In this document: piece after piece, positions 5,511 to 13,614 of the stretch | Numbering within the stretch: the first letter of the stretch is position 1 | Layout: the number at the start of each line of letters is the position of its first letter | Assembly (NCBI GenBank): GCA_902492895.1 | Contig: CABUNG010000043.1 | Location: forward strand, 1-18,291 | Length of the DNA stretch: 18,291 nt | Reading direction: 5' to 3' | Source of the DNA: an uncultured Oscillospiraceae bacterium | GTDB taxonomy: Bacteria > Bacillota > Clostridia > Oscillospirales > Acutalibacteraceae | Made by a program: the position numbers and the translations under genes | Notes under the pieces: generated by a model | What the model was told of the DNA's origin: nothing | What the model saw: only the letters and a program-made list of their open reading frames with translations | The model's database searches: none

Positions 5511-6467
5511 TTACAGGGGACGAAAAACGGCCAGCAGGCAGAACGCCGTGGTCGCCGCGGCGGCCAGCAGCAGGATGTACACCAGCACGGATACGACGCT
5601 GACCCCGCCCTTTTTGGTCAGGGCGAAACGATAGGCAAGCGGATCCGCGTGGGCGGTCCGGATTTTCGCAATGGCGGCGATGGTATGCCTGCGGTACAGA
5701 TGATTGGACAGGCTCGCCATCAGCAAGCGGAGAAAGAACTGCAGGGTGGTCGCCAGATTGAACAGAAGCCCCAGCACGGGCGGAATATCGAGCTGTGACA
5801 AGGCCCCGCCCTGCAGGTAAACCTGCGCCGCCGCAGGATCGATGATCAGCTGCCTAGCGGCCGTGCCCGCGATGAGCAGGCCCGGCAGATGGAGCAGCAG
5901 AGACAGGAGCAGCACCAGAATAAACGGCTTGATCATCTTGCGGTAGAGAAGCCAGCCGGCCGGGAAGAGGGCGGCTGCCCAGTTCCAGGACATCTTGCTC
6001 TTCTGAACCCGCATGAAATGAAAGCGGGACAGATAAAACCCCGCGTTCGGGCCCAAAAATGTCGCCACATCTATGGCCGGCTGCCCGTCGATCTGGCTGT
6101 CCGGAGCGATGCCGATATACGGGCTGAACTGGGCGTAGAATACACTCGCATCGATGGGCGGCTGCTGTTCCGTCGGCCCGGGCGGGAGGGGCTGGTCCAA
6201 ATGATAGCCGCAGCAGGCACAGGTGACGGCGTCCGGCGGATTGGCCGTGCCGCAGTTGCCGCAGACGCGGGCGTCCTCGTCCTCCCGGGAGAGGGGCGGC
6301 TTCCACTGGCAGGCCGTCCCATGATCGGACGCAAAGGCGCAGCGGCCATTTTGTCTGTAGCAGCCCCGGTGGTGGGGAGCCCCGCAGAGGGGACAGACCA
6401 CCACATCATCCTCGGGGCGGAAAGGCTGCCCGCAGACGGGACAGGAGGTTTTGGTGTAATCCGGCAT
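5511..6467 (-). CDS. RING-like/zinc-ribbon membrane protein, copy 2 of tandem pair
   Basis: A 318-aa protein with three parts. Residues 9-43 form a RING-like zinc module (CPVC...CPLCGAPHHRGC...C; C9, C12, C25, C28, H32/H33, C36, C43). Residues 69-86 form a zinc ribbon (CGNC...CACC). After a conserved bridge (FYLSRFHFMRVQKSKMSWNW) the C-terminus has about four membrane segments, similar to DUF2628-type proteins. This resembles the prokaryotic RING (Prok-RING_1-like) group. ATG 6467 was chosen over longer starts because it puts every cysteine at the same residue number as in the upstream paralogue; its ribosome binding site (GGACGG) is weak. The RING part probably faces the cytoplasm. Function is unknown; E3 ligase activity is not implied. 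Confidence 0.8.
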   Translation of the reverse strand: MPDYTKTSCPVCGQPFRPEDDVVVCPLCGAPHHRGCYRQNGRCAFASDHGTACQWKPPLSREDEDARVCGNCGTANPPDAVTCACCGYHLDQPLPPGPTEQQPPIDASVFYAQFSPYIGIAPDSQIDGQPAIDVATFLGPNAGFYLSRFHFMRVQKSKMSWNWAAALFPAGWLLYRKMIKPFILVLLLSLLLHLPGLLIAGTAARQLIIDPAAAQVYLQGGALSQLDIPPVLGLLFNLATTLQFFLRLLMASLSNHLYRRHTIAAIAKIRTAHADPLAYRFALTKKGGVSVVSVLVYILLLAAAATTAFCLLAVFRPL

Positions 6468-6583
6468 AACAGATACCGTCCGTTTCTCCGGCCGGACATG
6501 CGGACCCCGTCCGGCCGGGTTGGTATGGCTTGATCCTGCAGAGTCAGCGGAGGACGGAACGGCTTTGGGAGAATCGGCGGACG

Positions 6584-7606
6584 CTACATGGAAAAAAAGA
6601 GCAGCAGGTACTGCGACAGGAAGATGCACATATACGCGGCGGTGCCCAGTCCAAAGGATACGCCGCCCGACGTAAAGACGTTCTGGTGATAGCGCGCATC
6701 GGGATCGGCCTGCCATTTTTTTGATTTCCGCACGACGCTGCGCATATAAAAATAGTTGCCGAAGAGACCGAAGAAAACCCGCAGGAGCAGCTCAGCGATA
6801 CCCGCAACTGCCAGGGCGATCATCAGCAGGCGGGTGTTGGGAGACTGCAGCAGGGTGTTGACAGCCGACAGCATATCGGCATAGAGATTGCCGCCGTTCG
6901 TCAGCAGGGGAGAGATATACTGCAGGGAAATGTAAGAGGACAGGAGCTGGCGGGCGATCCAGAACAGGAGGGTCAATCCCCCGGCTAGAAAATTTTTGCG
7001 GTATACAAGCCAGCTGGGCGTGATCAGAAAGGCAAACCAGTTCCAGGAAACCTTGGATCCGCTCCGGCTGATGCGGTGAAAGCGGGGAATATAATAGGCG
7101 GTGTTCACACCGACGGTTTGGGCGAGTTCCCCGGCCGTGACGCCCTCGATATCTTCCCGGATCGGGACGCCGCCCATGGCGTCATAGACAGGGGCGCGGA
7201 AAGGCGCGTATTCGCCGTATGTGCCGGGCGGAGTATAGGGCGGCACCGGTCCTCCGGAAGGCGGAGGCGGGGGCGGCGCGCTGGACCAGTCGTCAGCCGG
7301 AAGCGCCCCGCCGCAGCGGGAGCAGATTTCGGCGTATTGGGGATTCTCCTTGCCGCAGCCCGGACAAATCTTGCCGACAGTCCCCGCAGGCGGTGCGGCC
7401 GGTGCTCCAGCGGCCGGTTCCGCCGCCGGTTCGGGCCGTTTCCACTGCTCCGGGGTTCCATGAGCGGCGGCAAAATGGCAATGCCCTTCTCGTTTCCAGC
7501 ATTCCCGGTGATGAGGCGCGCCGCACTGAGGGCAGGCGACGATGTCGTCCGCCTCCCGGAAAGGCTGCCCGCATACCGGACAGGACTGGCCTTCATAAAA
7601 GAACAT
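6584..7606 (-). CDS. RING-like/zinc-ribbon membrane protein, copy 1 of tandem pair
   Basis: A 340-aa paralogue of the next gene with the same order of parts: RING-like zinc module at residues 9-43 (CPVC...CPQCGAPHHRECW...C), zinc ribbon at 81-98 (CPGC...CSRC), a proline-rich linker (about 105-130, including PPPPPP), the bridge YYIPRFHRISRSGSKVSWNW, and about four membrane helices with YRKNFLAGG between the first ones. ATG 7606 follows GTGAGGGC at 7 nt. It is the first gene of the operon, 116 nt ahead of its paralogue; that gap shows no terminator, so read-through is likely. The Ala/Pro-rich linker is the main difference between the copies. The family appears to combine prokaryotic RING and DUF2628-like domains. 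Partners and role are unknown. Confidence 0.82.
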   Translation of the reverse strand: MFFYEGQSCPVCGQPFREADDIVACPQCGAPHHRECWKREGHCHFAAAHGTPEQWKRPEPAAEPAAGAPAAPPAGTVGKICPGCGKENPQYAEICSRCGGALPADDWSSAPPPPPPSGGPVPPYTPPGTYGEYAPFRAPVYDAMGGVPIREDIEGVTAGELAQTVGVNTAYYIPRFHRISRSGSKVSWNWFAFLITPSWLVYRKNFLAGGLTLLFWIARQLLSSYISLQYISPLLTNGGNLYADMLSAVNTLLQSPNTRLLMIALAVAGIAELLLRVFFGLFGNYFYMRSVVRKSKKWQADPDARYHQNVFTSGGVSFGLGTAAYMCIFLSQYLLLFFSM

Positions 7607-7642
7607 AAACTGCCCTCACATCTTTTCGCTTACCGTTTTGCA

Positions 7643-7665
7643 GGCCGGCGGGAACACCGCCGGCC
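7643..7665. other. GC-rich hairpin in the leader of the RING operon
   Basis: GGCCGGCGG (7643-7651) and CCGCCGGCC (7657-7665) are perfect complements with a 5-nt loop. It lies between the minus-strand promoter and the first gene, about 37 nt before the start codon, with no T tract on either strand. A role in mRNA stability or control is possible. Confidence 0.55.
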
Positions 7666-7681
7666 CGTCTCTATGCCTGTT

Positions 7682-7710
7682 ATTTTACCTTCTTTTTTCT
7701 CCGCCTGCAA
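7682..7710 (-). promoter_or_regulatory. promoter of the RING-RING-galU operon
   Basis: On the minus strand TTGCAG (7710-7705), a 17-bp spacer rich in A, and TAAAAT (7687-7682). Transcription would start near 7675, giving a leader of about 70 nt that contains the GC-rich hairpin. Confidence 0.7.
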
Positions 7711-7768
7711 CCAAATACCGGATCGTTTATAAAAAGTTAACGAATCCCCTGGTCTTTTCCTCAAGTTG

Positions 7769-7797
7769 TTGATATTTTCCCATTTTCTCAGTATAAT
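7769..7797 (+). promoter_or_regulatory. promoter of the murD operon
   Basis: TTGATA (7769-7774), exactly 17 bp, then TATAAT (7792-7797). It is 83 nt upstream of the murD start and back to back with the RING-operon promoter. The 7607-7879 intergenic stretch holds these two promoters, the hairpin and nothing else I can support. Confidence 0.85.
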
Positions 7798-7879
7798 ATA
7801 CCGAGTATGGAAACGGCGGGCAGGCAGAAAACGGAAATGCCTCTTCTTTCACAGCCTGCCGCATGGAGGGATCATCAAT

Positions 7880-9268
7880 ATGTCGACGCAGACGAGCGGC
7901 GGGGCCTTTTTGTCCTCGCTTCAAGGAAAAAGAGTGGCCATTTGCGGCCTGGGACGGACCCATATACCGGTGGTGCACCAGTTCCTGGAGCACGGCGCCC
8001 GGGTTTTGGCCTGCGATAAACGGGACCGAGCCTCTTTGGGGGCGGTGGCGGATGAGCTCGAAAAGGCGGGCGCCGAGATGCATCTGGGCGAGGGATACCT
8101 CGACGATCTGCAGGTCGACCTGATCCTCCGTGCCCCGGGCATGAAGCCCACCCTTCCGCCGTTTGAAGAGGCGCGCGGGCGGGGCGTGCGGGTCACGACC
8201 GAGATAGAGCTGTTCATCGAGCTCTGCCCCGCGCCCGTTTACGGCGTGACCGGGTCCGACGGCAAGACCACGACCACGAGCGTCATCGCCGGGCTGCTGC
8301 AGGCAGCGGGAAAGACGGTTCATCTGGGCGGCAACATCGGATGGCCCCTGCTGCCCCGGATCGAGGAGGTGCGTCCGGACGACGCCGCTGTGGTGGAGCT
8401 GTCGAGCTTCATGCTCATGCAGATGGAACACAGCCCGCAGGTGGGGGTGGTTACGAATGTGGCGCCCAACCACCTGGACTGGCACACCGATATGGCCGAA
8501 TATATCGACGCCAAGAAAAACATCGTGCGTTTTCAGCAGTCGGACGGCCGGGCGGTCCTCAACGCGGACAACGACATCACGGCCGGGTTCGCGTCCGGGC
8601 TTCCGGGGGACGTTTTTCTCTTCTCCCGCCGTCATCCGGTCGAACGGGGCACCTATCTCGGGGAGGACGGCATCCTGTACGGTCGGGACGGGGACCGGGC
8701 CGTCCCCATCCTGCCTGCGCGGGAGATCCGCCTGCCCGGCGATCACATGGTTGAAAATTTCCTCGCGGCGTTCGCGGCGGTGTGGGGGACGGTGACACCG
8801 GCGGTCATGGGCGCCTTTGCGAGAGGATTCGGCGGTGTGCCCCATCGGTGCGAATTGGTCCGGGAACTCGACGGCGTGCAGTGGTACAACGACTCCATCG
8901 GCACCAGCCCCACCCGCACCATCGCGGGGCTCCGGGCCTTCGGCCACGGCGTCATCCTCATCGCGGGCGGCTACGACAAGCACATCCCGTACGATCCCCT
9001 CGGCCCGGTCGCGGCCGAAACCGTCAGCGCCGCCATCCTGATGGGGGATACCGCTCCGGCCATTCAAACGGCCATCCGCGCCTGCTCGGCGCTGCCGATT
9101 TACCGGGTGAAGGATATGGAGGAGGCGGTGCTCACCGCCCGCCGCCTGGCCGAACCGGGGGAGGTCGTATTCCTGTCCCCGGCCAGCGCGAGCTTCGACA
9201 TGTACAAAGATTTTGAAGAGCGGGGCAATCATTTCAAGCGCCTCGTCCTGGAGCTCATGGAAGGCTGA
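7880..9268 (+). CDS. murD: UDP-N-acetylmuramoyl-L-alanine--D-glutamate ligase
   Basis: A 462-aa cytoplasmic Mur ligase adding D-glutamate to UDP-MurNAc-L-Ala with ATP, the second peptide step of peptidoglycan precursor synthesis. The ATP-binding P-loop GVTGSDGKTTTT spans residues 122-133, the conserved NHLDWH starts at residue 197, and the C-terminal ligase domain holds YNDSIGTSPTRTIAGL and GGYDKH. The N-terminal Rossmann-like domain begins at GKRVAICGLGRTHIPVV and the end has the typical LSPASASFDMYKDFEERGNHF. ATG 7880 follows GGAGGG (7865-7870); an upstream extension exists in frame but lacks a site. It is first in its operon and lies apart from any mur/dcw cluster in this window. Confidence 0.96.
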   Translation: MSTQTSGGAFLSSLQGKRVAICGLGRTHIPVVHQFLEHGARVLACDKRDRASLGAVADELEKAGAEMHLGEGYLDDLQVDLILRAPGMKPTLPPFEEARGRGVRVTTEIELFIELCPAPVYGVTGSDGKTTTTSVIAGLLQAAGKTVHLGGNIGWPLLPRIEEVRPDDAAVVELSSFMLMQMEHSPQVGVVTNVAPNHLDWHTDMAEYIDAKKNIVRFQQSDGRAVLNADNDITAGFASGLPGDVFLFSRRHPVERGTYLGEDGILYGRDGDRAVPILPAREIRLPGDHMVENFLAAFAAVWGTVTPAVMGAFARGFGGVPHRCELVRELDGVQWYNDSIGTSPTRTIAGLRAFGHGVILIAGGYDKHIPYDPLGPVAAETVSAAILMGDTAPAIQTAIRACSALPIYRVKDMEEAVLTARRLAEPGEVVFLSPASASFDMYKDFEERGNHFKRLVLELMEG

Positions 9269-9309
9269 CGGCCTGCCGTGCGCGATTGTGAACGGAAAGG
9301 GGTTTGGTT

Positions 9310-10341
9310 ATGGACCTGCGGACTTGTCTGAAAGATCTGTGCGCCGCGCCCGGAGCAGCCGGGCTGACCGAGGCCGGGGAACTGGCTGCCGGGATGCTGC
9401 GGACATATATGGAGGACGTGCGGGTGGACACGCTCGGCAGCGTCATCGGCATCCGCCGCTGCGGAAAGGACGGGGCGCCGCTGCTGCTGCTCGAGGCGCA
9501 CATCGACGAAATTGGGTTTGTCGTCACCCGGGTGGATGACAGTGGGTTTGTATTTGCGGAAGCGTGCGGCGGCGTCGACCGCCGCGCGGTCACGGGGGCC
9601 CGCGTGGTGCTGTGGGGAGAGAAGGCCGTGTCCGGCCTTTTTACCTCCACGCCGCCTCATCTCGCGGGAAACGACGCGGACAAGCTCCCCGAAATCTCCG
9701 CACTCGGCATCGACACCGGGCTGGATGCCCGGCACGCCCGCCGTCTCCTGCCGCCGGGAACGCGCGCCACTTTTGCCGCGGAGTTCACGGATCTCGCGGG
9801 GGGAAGAGTCTGCTCGAAAGCCCTGGATGACCGCGCGGGCGTGGCGTCCGTGCTGTATGCGCTCGATCTGTTGAAAGAGAGCCCGCTGCCCTGCGATTTA
9901 GCTGTGGCCTTCTGCGTGCAGGAGGAACTCGGCACGAGAGGGGCGGGGACGGCGGCTTATTCCCTGGCGCCCGACGTCGCTTTGGCTGTGGACGTCAGCT
10001 TTGCCCGCACCCCCGACGCCGATCCGCATAAGTGCGGCGTCATGGGAATGGGCCCGATGATCGGCTGGTCCCCCTGTCTCGATGCGGGAATCTCCCGCCG
10101 CCTGACGGCGCTTGCGGGGCGAGAGGGTATCCCGAGCCAGGCCGAGGTTATGGGCGGCGATACCGGCACCGATGCCGACGCCATCGCATCGGTGCGGACG
10201 GGCGTGCCCTCCGGTCTCGTGTCGATCCCTCTGAAATACATGCACACCCCCACCGAAGTGGTGCAGCTGAGCGACGTCGAAGACGTCGGCCGGCTCCTCG
10301 CCGCTTACGTGCTGGATATGGAAAAGGAGAGGAGCCGCTGA
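9310..10341 (+). CDS. M42-family metallo-aminopeptidase, first of pair
   Basis: A 343-aa cytoplasmic di-metal peptidase of the M42 (TET/PepA, formerly 'endoglucanase M') family, which forms large tetrahedral dodecamers that trim peptides. All expected metal ligands are in place: H64 (in AHIDEIG), D173 (KALDDRAG), E206 with catalytic base E205 (QEELGTRGAG), D228 (VDVSF) and H312 (YMHTPTE). The PDZ-like insert domain lies between H64 and D173. ATG 9310 is chosen over TTG 9304 because AAAGGGG (9296-9302) gives good spacing only for the ATG. It follows murD by 41 nt and overlaps the next gene by one base. Substrate preference cannot be read; a link to peptidoglycan peptide turnover is only suggested by context. 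Confidence 0.93.
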   Translation: MDLRTCLKDLCAAPGAAGLTEAGELAAGMLRTYMEDVRVDTLGSVIGIRRCGKDGAPLLLLEAHIDEIGFVVTRVDDSGFVFAEACGGVDRRAVTGARVVLWGEKAVSGLFTSTPPHLAGNDADKLPEISALGIDTGLDARHARRLLPPGTRATFAAEFTDLAGGRVCSKALDDRAGVASVLYALDLLKESPLPCDLAVAFCVQEELGTRGAGTAAYSLAPDVALAVDVSFARTPDADPHKCGVMGMGPMIGWSPCLDAGISRRLTALAGREGIPSQAEVMGGDTGTDADAIASVRTGVPSGLVSIPLKYMHTPTEVVQLSDVEDVGRLLAAYVLDMEKERSR

Positions 10342-11375
10342 TGAGCCTCCATGCGACTTTGAAAAAACTCTGCGCACTGCCGGGCGTTTCCGGGCGGGAG
10401 GACGCCGTGCGGGCGTATATTCTCGACTGTCTCGCCGCTTCTCCGGCTGAGATGGAGGTGACGGTGGACCGGCTGGGCAGTGTCATCGCCCGGATCAAGG
10501 GCCGGGAAGCCGCCCCTCGCCGCGTGCTGTTTGCCGCGCACATGGACGAGGTGGGGCTGATCGTGACCGGCATCACCGACGAGGGCTATCTGCGGTTTGC
10601 CGCGGTCGGCGGCATCGACAGCCGGGTACTGTTCGCAAGGAGGGTGCGGGTGAACGGGCATGCCGGCGTCATCGGGGGCAAGGCGGTCCATCAGTGCACC
10701 AAAGAGGAAAAGGAAACCCCGCCCGACGCTGCACGCTTGCTGATCGATCTGGGCTGCGATTCCAGGGAGGAAGCCGAACGGCTGGCCGCGCCGGGGGATG
10801 TGGCGGTGTTCGACAGCGGATATGAAAAGCTGGAGGGCGGCCTGTTCCGGGCCAGAGCCCTCGACGACCGGGCGGGCTGCGCCCTGCTCCTCGCCCTGTC
10901 CGGGGAGGTGCCGACCTACGACATCACCCTGGCTTTTACGGTGCAGGAAGAGGTGGGCCTGCGGGGAGCAGGCGCCGTGGCCTTTGCCGTACAGCCCGAG
11001 TTGGCGGTGGTGGTGGACGCCACCACCGCAGCGGACACCGCGGGCGTTCCGGCCGAGCGGCAGGTCTGCCGCCAGGGAAAAGGGGCGGTGCTGTCTTTTA
11101 TGGATAAGCGTACCTTGTACGATCGGGAGCTGTATGAAACGATCACCGCTTTGGCAGAAAAGGAGGGCATTGCCGTTCAGCCCAAAACCGCGGTGGCGGG
11201 GGGCAACGACGCAGGAGCCATCCAGCTGACCGGCGGAGGCTGCCGCGTGGCGGCGGTCTCCCTGCCCTGCCGGTATATTCATTCCCCCTCCTGCGCGCTG
11301 CGCAAGGAGGATCTGCGGGAGACCCTCGCCCTGCTGCGTCTGCTGCGGGACCGGCTCCCCGCCTGCGGGGCGTAG
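10341..11375 (+). CDS. M42-family metallo-aminopeptidase, second of pair
   Basis: A 344-aa paralogue of the preceding enzyme, clearly diverged and not a recent duplicate. Ligands: H67 (AHMDEVG), D175 (RALDDRAG), catalytic E203 and ligand E204 (QEEVGLRGAG), D226 (VDATT) and H314 (YIHSP). Its start codon shares the A of the upstream TGA stop (overlapping TGATG), with AAAAGGAGAGGAG just before, so translation is coupled. M42 enzymes with different specificities can assemble together, as shown for archaeal TET2/TET3, and equal production through coupling would suit that (inference). It ends with TAG, showing that amber is a working stop codon here. Confidence 0.93.
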   Translation: MSLHATLKKLCALPGVSGREDAVRAYILDCLAASPAEMEVTVDRLGSVIARIKGREAAPRRVLFAAHMDEVGLIVTGITDEGYLRFAAVGGIDSRVLFARRVRVNGHAGVIGGKAVHQCTKEEKETPPDAARLLIDLGCDSREEAERLAAPGDVAVFDSGYEKLEGGLFRARALDDRAGCALLLALSGEVPTYDITLAFTVQEEVGLRGAGAVAFAVQPELAVVVDATTAADTAGVPAERQVCRQGKGAVLSFMDKRTLYDRELYETITALAEKEGIAVQPKTAVAGGNDAGAIQLTGGGCRVAAVSLPCRYIHSPSCALRKEDLRETLALLRLLRDRLPACGA

Positions 11376-11417
11376 CCGTTTCCTCAGCCGGCGGACCCTA
11401 TGAGAGGACAGGTGAAT

Positions 11418-12161
11418 ATGATTCAGACGGCGACACCGGAAAGTTTCGACAAATACCTCCCCGGAAGCGAAGCGGGTGGCCGGATTCTCTCCCTGGCGCA
11501 GACCTATGGAGTGGATCAGCCGTTTCTGCGCTTCTGGAGGGGGGAATACGGGTCGGCCATCTCCCTGATGGACGGCCACGCCGTGATGGAGGTGCGGCAG
11601 GAGGAACGGGACGAGCTGTTCATTTTTTTGACCATGCAGCCCGAAATCCGATCGGTGCGTACGGATGAGGACAGCGCCCGCCTGCTCGCGGCGCTCTGGC
11701 CGCGTTCCCGGCTGACCGCCGGCCTCATCATGACACCGCAGACTCCCCTCTCTCCGTCCGGCGGGGCGGTGATCGTCACCTCGCCGCGGGACCTCTATCC
11801 CGTTCTGCAGGCAGGGTTCGGGGAGGGACTGCCGCCCTTCGACGTCTGGTACGCGGACGTGTCCCATCGGATGCGGCACGGCGCGTGCCGTGCGGCTGTG
11901 GTCCGGGAGGGGGAGACGCTCGTCTCCTGCGCCATGACGGTGGCGGAGTGGACGGACGGCGCCGTCATGGGGGCCGTCGCGACCCGGCCGGAATGCCGGG
12001 GGAAGGGGTATGCGTCGGCCTGCGTCACCGCCTTGGCGGACGTGCTCGCGAAGGAGGGGCGTCAGATATATCTCTGCCCGAAAAACGAGGGCGCGCAGCG
12101 CCTGTATCAGCAGCTCGGCTTTACCGGATGCGGACGGTGGGGCGAGCTTTGCCGTGCATAA
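11418..12161 (+). CDS. GNAT-family N-acetyltransferase
   Basis: A 247-aa protein whose C-terminal half is a GNAT acyltransferase fold. The acetyl-CoA pyrophosphate-binding motif appears as RPECRGKGYASACVTAL (around residues 190-206), preceded by the strand VMGAVAT and followed by IYLCPKNEGAQRLYQQLGF, the usual last part of the fold. The N-terminal 100 residues are family-specific and unrecognised. ATG 11418 has GGACAGGTG just upstream; ATG 11400, in frame, has no site. It lies 42 nt after the second M42 peptidase in the murD operon. Neighbouring peptidases suggest an amino compound or peptide substrate, but nothing in the sequence proves it. Confidence 0.88.
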   Translation: MIQTATPESFDKYLPGSEAGGRILSLAQTYGVDQPFLRFWRGEYGSAISLMDGHAVMEVRQEERDELFIFLTMQPEIRSVRTDEDSARLLAALWPRSRLTAGLIMTPQTPLSPSGGAVIVTSPRDLYPVLQAGFGEGLPPFDVWYADVSHRMRHGACRAAVVREGETLVSCAMTVAEWTDGAVMGAVATRPECRGKGYASACVTALADVLAKEGRQIYLCPKNEGAQRLYQQLGFTGCGRWGELCRA

Positions 12162-12199
12162 GCCGTCCCGAGCGGACGGAGATGGAAGTTCAAACATAG

Positions 12200-12216
12200 A
12201 AAGGCGGCCTTTTTTT
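12200..12216 (+). promoter_or_regulatory. ribosome binding site inside a small hairpin before a TTG start
   Basis: AAAGG (12200-12204) is the only good ribosome binding site for the next gene. It can pair with CCTTT (12208-12212) across a CGG loop, and a run of seven T bases (12210-12216) runs into the TTG start codon. The stem is short, so any effect would be modest. Confidence 0.35.
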
Positions 12217-13495
12217 GGAATCCTCAGTATTCGCTATAGACCCCCGCCTCGAAGTCCTCGCCGGAGAGGCGATGACCCGCGCGGCCGGGGCGTTTGCCCG
12301 CATAGAAGCGGTGACGGAACAGAATCAGCGGAAGGTGCTCGGTGCCTTCATACAAAACCGCGTCAGCGAATCCCACTTTGCCCCCACGACCGGCTACGGA
12401 TATGGGGACCGGGGCCGGGACGTGCTCGACCGGGTGTTTGCCGACGCCATGGGTGCCCCGGATGCGCTGGTGCGCCACAGCATCGTGTCCGGTACCCACG
12501 CGATCACCGTCGCCCTGTTCGGGGTGCTGCGTCCGGGCGACACGCTGCTGGCGGCGACCGGCGCGCCATACGATACGCTCGAAAGCGTGATCGGGGAAAA
12601 GGCGGCGGCCACGGGGTCGCTCAAGGAATTCGGCGTCCGGTACCGCGAGGTGCCGCTAGACCCGGCCGGACGTCCCGACCGGTCCGGGATCATGGAGGCG
12701 CTGAGAGCCGATCCGTCGGTGAAGATGGTGCATATCCAGCGATCCCGGGGATACAGCCTCCGCCCCTCGCTGCGGGTGGCGGAGATCGGGGAGATCATCC
12801 GGGCCGTCCGGTCGGTCCGGCCGGATGCCGTCGTGTTCGTGGACAACTGCTACGGCGAATTCGTGGAGCCGTCTGAACCGACCGCGGTGGGGGCCGACCT
12901 GATGGCGGGATCCCTGATCAAAAATCCCGGCGGCGGCATTGCGGAAAACGGCGGGTATATCTGCGGCCGGGAGGACCTTGTGGAGATGTGTGCCGCGCGG
13001 ATGACCACCCCGGGACTCGGCCGGGAAGTGGGGGCGTCCCTGGGGCACAACCGCACCTTGTTCATGGGCCTGTTTAACGCGCCCCACGTTGTGGGAGAGG
13101 CGCTCAAAACCGCGGTTTTCGCCGCGTCTCTGCTGGATCTGCTCGGCTATGACGTGACGCCCGGGCCGCTCGAGGAGCGGGCCGACATCATCCAGGCCAT
13201 CCGCCTGCGCACGCCCGAGGCGCTCATCGCCTTCTGCCAGGGGATGCAGCGGGGCGCGCCCGTCGACGCTTTTGTGGTGCCCGAACCCTGGGATATGCCG
13301 GGTTATGACAGCCAGGTGATCATGGCGGCGGGCGCGTTTACGAACGGGGCGTCCATCGAATTGTCCGCCGACGCGCCTTTGCGGGAGCCCTTCGCGGCCT
13401 ATATGCAAGGCGGGCTCAATTTCCATTCCGGCAAGCTCGGGGTGCTTCTGGCTGTGCAGAGCATGGCGGAACAGGGGTTCCTTTCGTTGTCCTGA
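12215..13495 (+). CDS. methionine gamma-lyase-family PLP enzyme (YnbB-like)
   Basis: A 426-aa PLP-dependent enzyme of the fold-type I 'methionine gamma-lyase/aluminium resistance' family (PF06838-like). The presumed Schiff-base lysine is K236 in GSLIKNPGGG, and the pyridine-ring aspartate is D210 in FVDNCYGEF. Family hallmarks also include NRVSESHFAPTTGYGYGDRG near the N-terminus and RHSIVSGTHAI before the cofactor region. It probably acts on sulfur amino acids, but the true substrate of this branch is unsettled. TTG 12215 is the start: a stop codon lies at 12197 in frame, AAAGG is 10 nt upstream, and the next ATG (12271) would remove conserved N-terminal helix residues. It lies 53 nt after the GNAT gene in the same operon. 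Confidence 0.9.
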   Translation: MESSVFAIDPRLEVLAGEAMTRAAGAFARIEAVTEQNQRKVLGAFIQNRVSESHFAPTTGYGYGDRGRDVLDRVFADAMGAPDALVRHSIVSGTHAITVALFGVLRPGDTLLAATGAPYDTLESVIGEKAAATGSLKEFGVRYREVPLDPAGRPDRSGIMEALRADPSVKMVHIQRSRGYSLRPSLRVAEIGEIIRAVRSVRPDAVVFVDNCYGEFVEPSEPTAVGADLMAGSLIKNPGGGIAENGGYICGREDLVEMCAARMTTPGLGREVGASLGHNRTLFMGLFNAPHVVGEALKTAVFAASLLDLLGYDVTPGPLEERADIIQAIRLRTPEALIAFCQGMQRGAPVDAFVVPEPWDMPGYDSQVIMAAGAFTNGASIELSADAPLREPFAAYMQGGLNFHSGKLGVLLAVQSMAEQGFLSLS

Positions 13496-13527
13496 TGTAT
13501 ATTCGGCAGACCTCCGGGAAAAGCTAA

Positions 13528-13567
13528 GCCCGGTTACCGGAAGGAGATGGATTCTTTCCGGCCGGGC
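13528..13567. other. two-part stem-loop between the PLP enzyme and the helical protein
   Basis: GCCCGG (13528-13533) and CCGGAA (13537-13542) pair with TTCCGG (13556-13561) and CCGGGC (13562-13567), with a TTA bulge on one side. The 12-bp stem has no T tract behind it (CGTGTTC), so it is not a standard terminator. It may protect the upstream mRNA end or tune expression of the next gene. Confidence 0.6.
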
Positions 13568-13614
13568 CGTGTTCTTAAAAATCCCGGAATATGCGAAAGG
13601 AATGGACAACGCCT

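Noticed and set aside
7727..9232. 501-aa minus-strand ORF antisense to murD
   Set aside because: Its composition is shadow-like, and murD has complete catalytic motifs plus promoter and ribosome binding site on the other strand.
10305..12197. 630-aa minus-strand ORF antisense to the M42 and GNAT genes
   Set aside because: A long open frame caused by GC-rich codon bias; it crosses three gene boundaries and has no recognisable motif or start signal.
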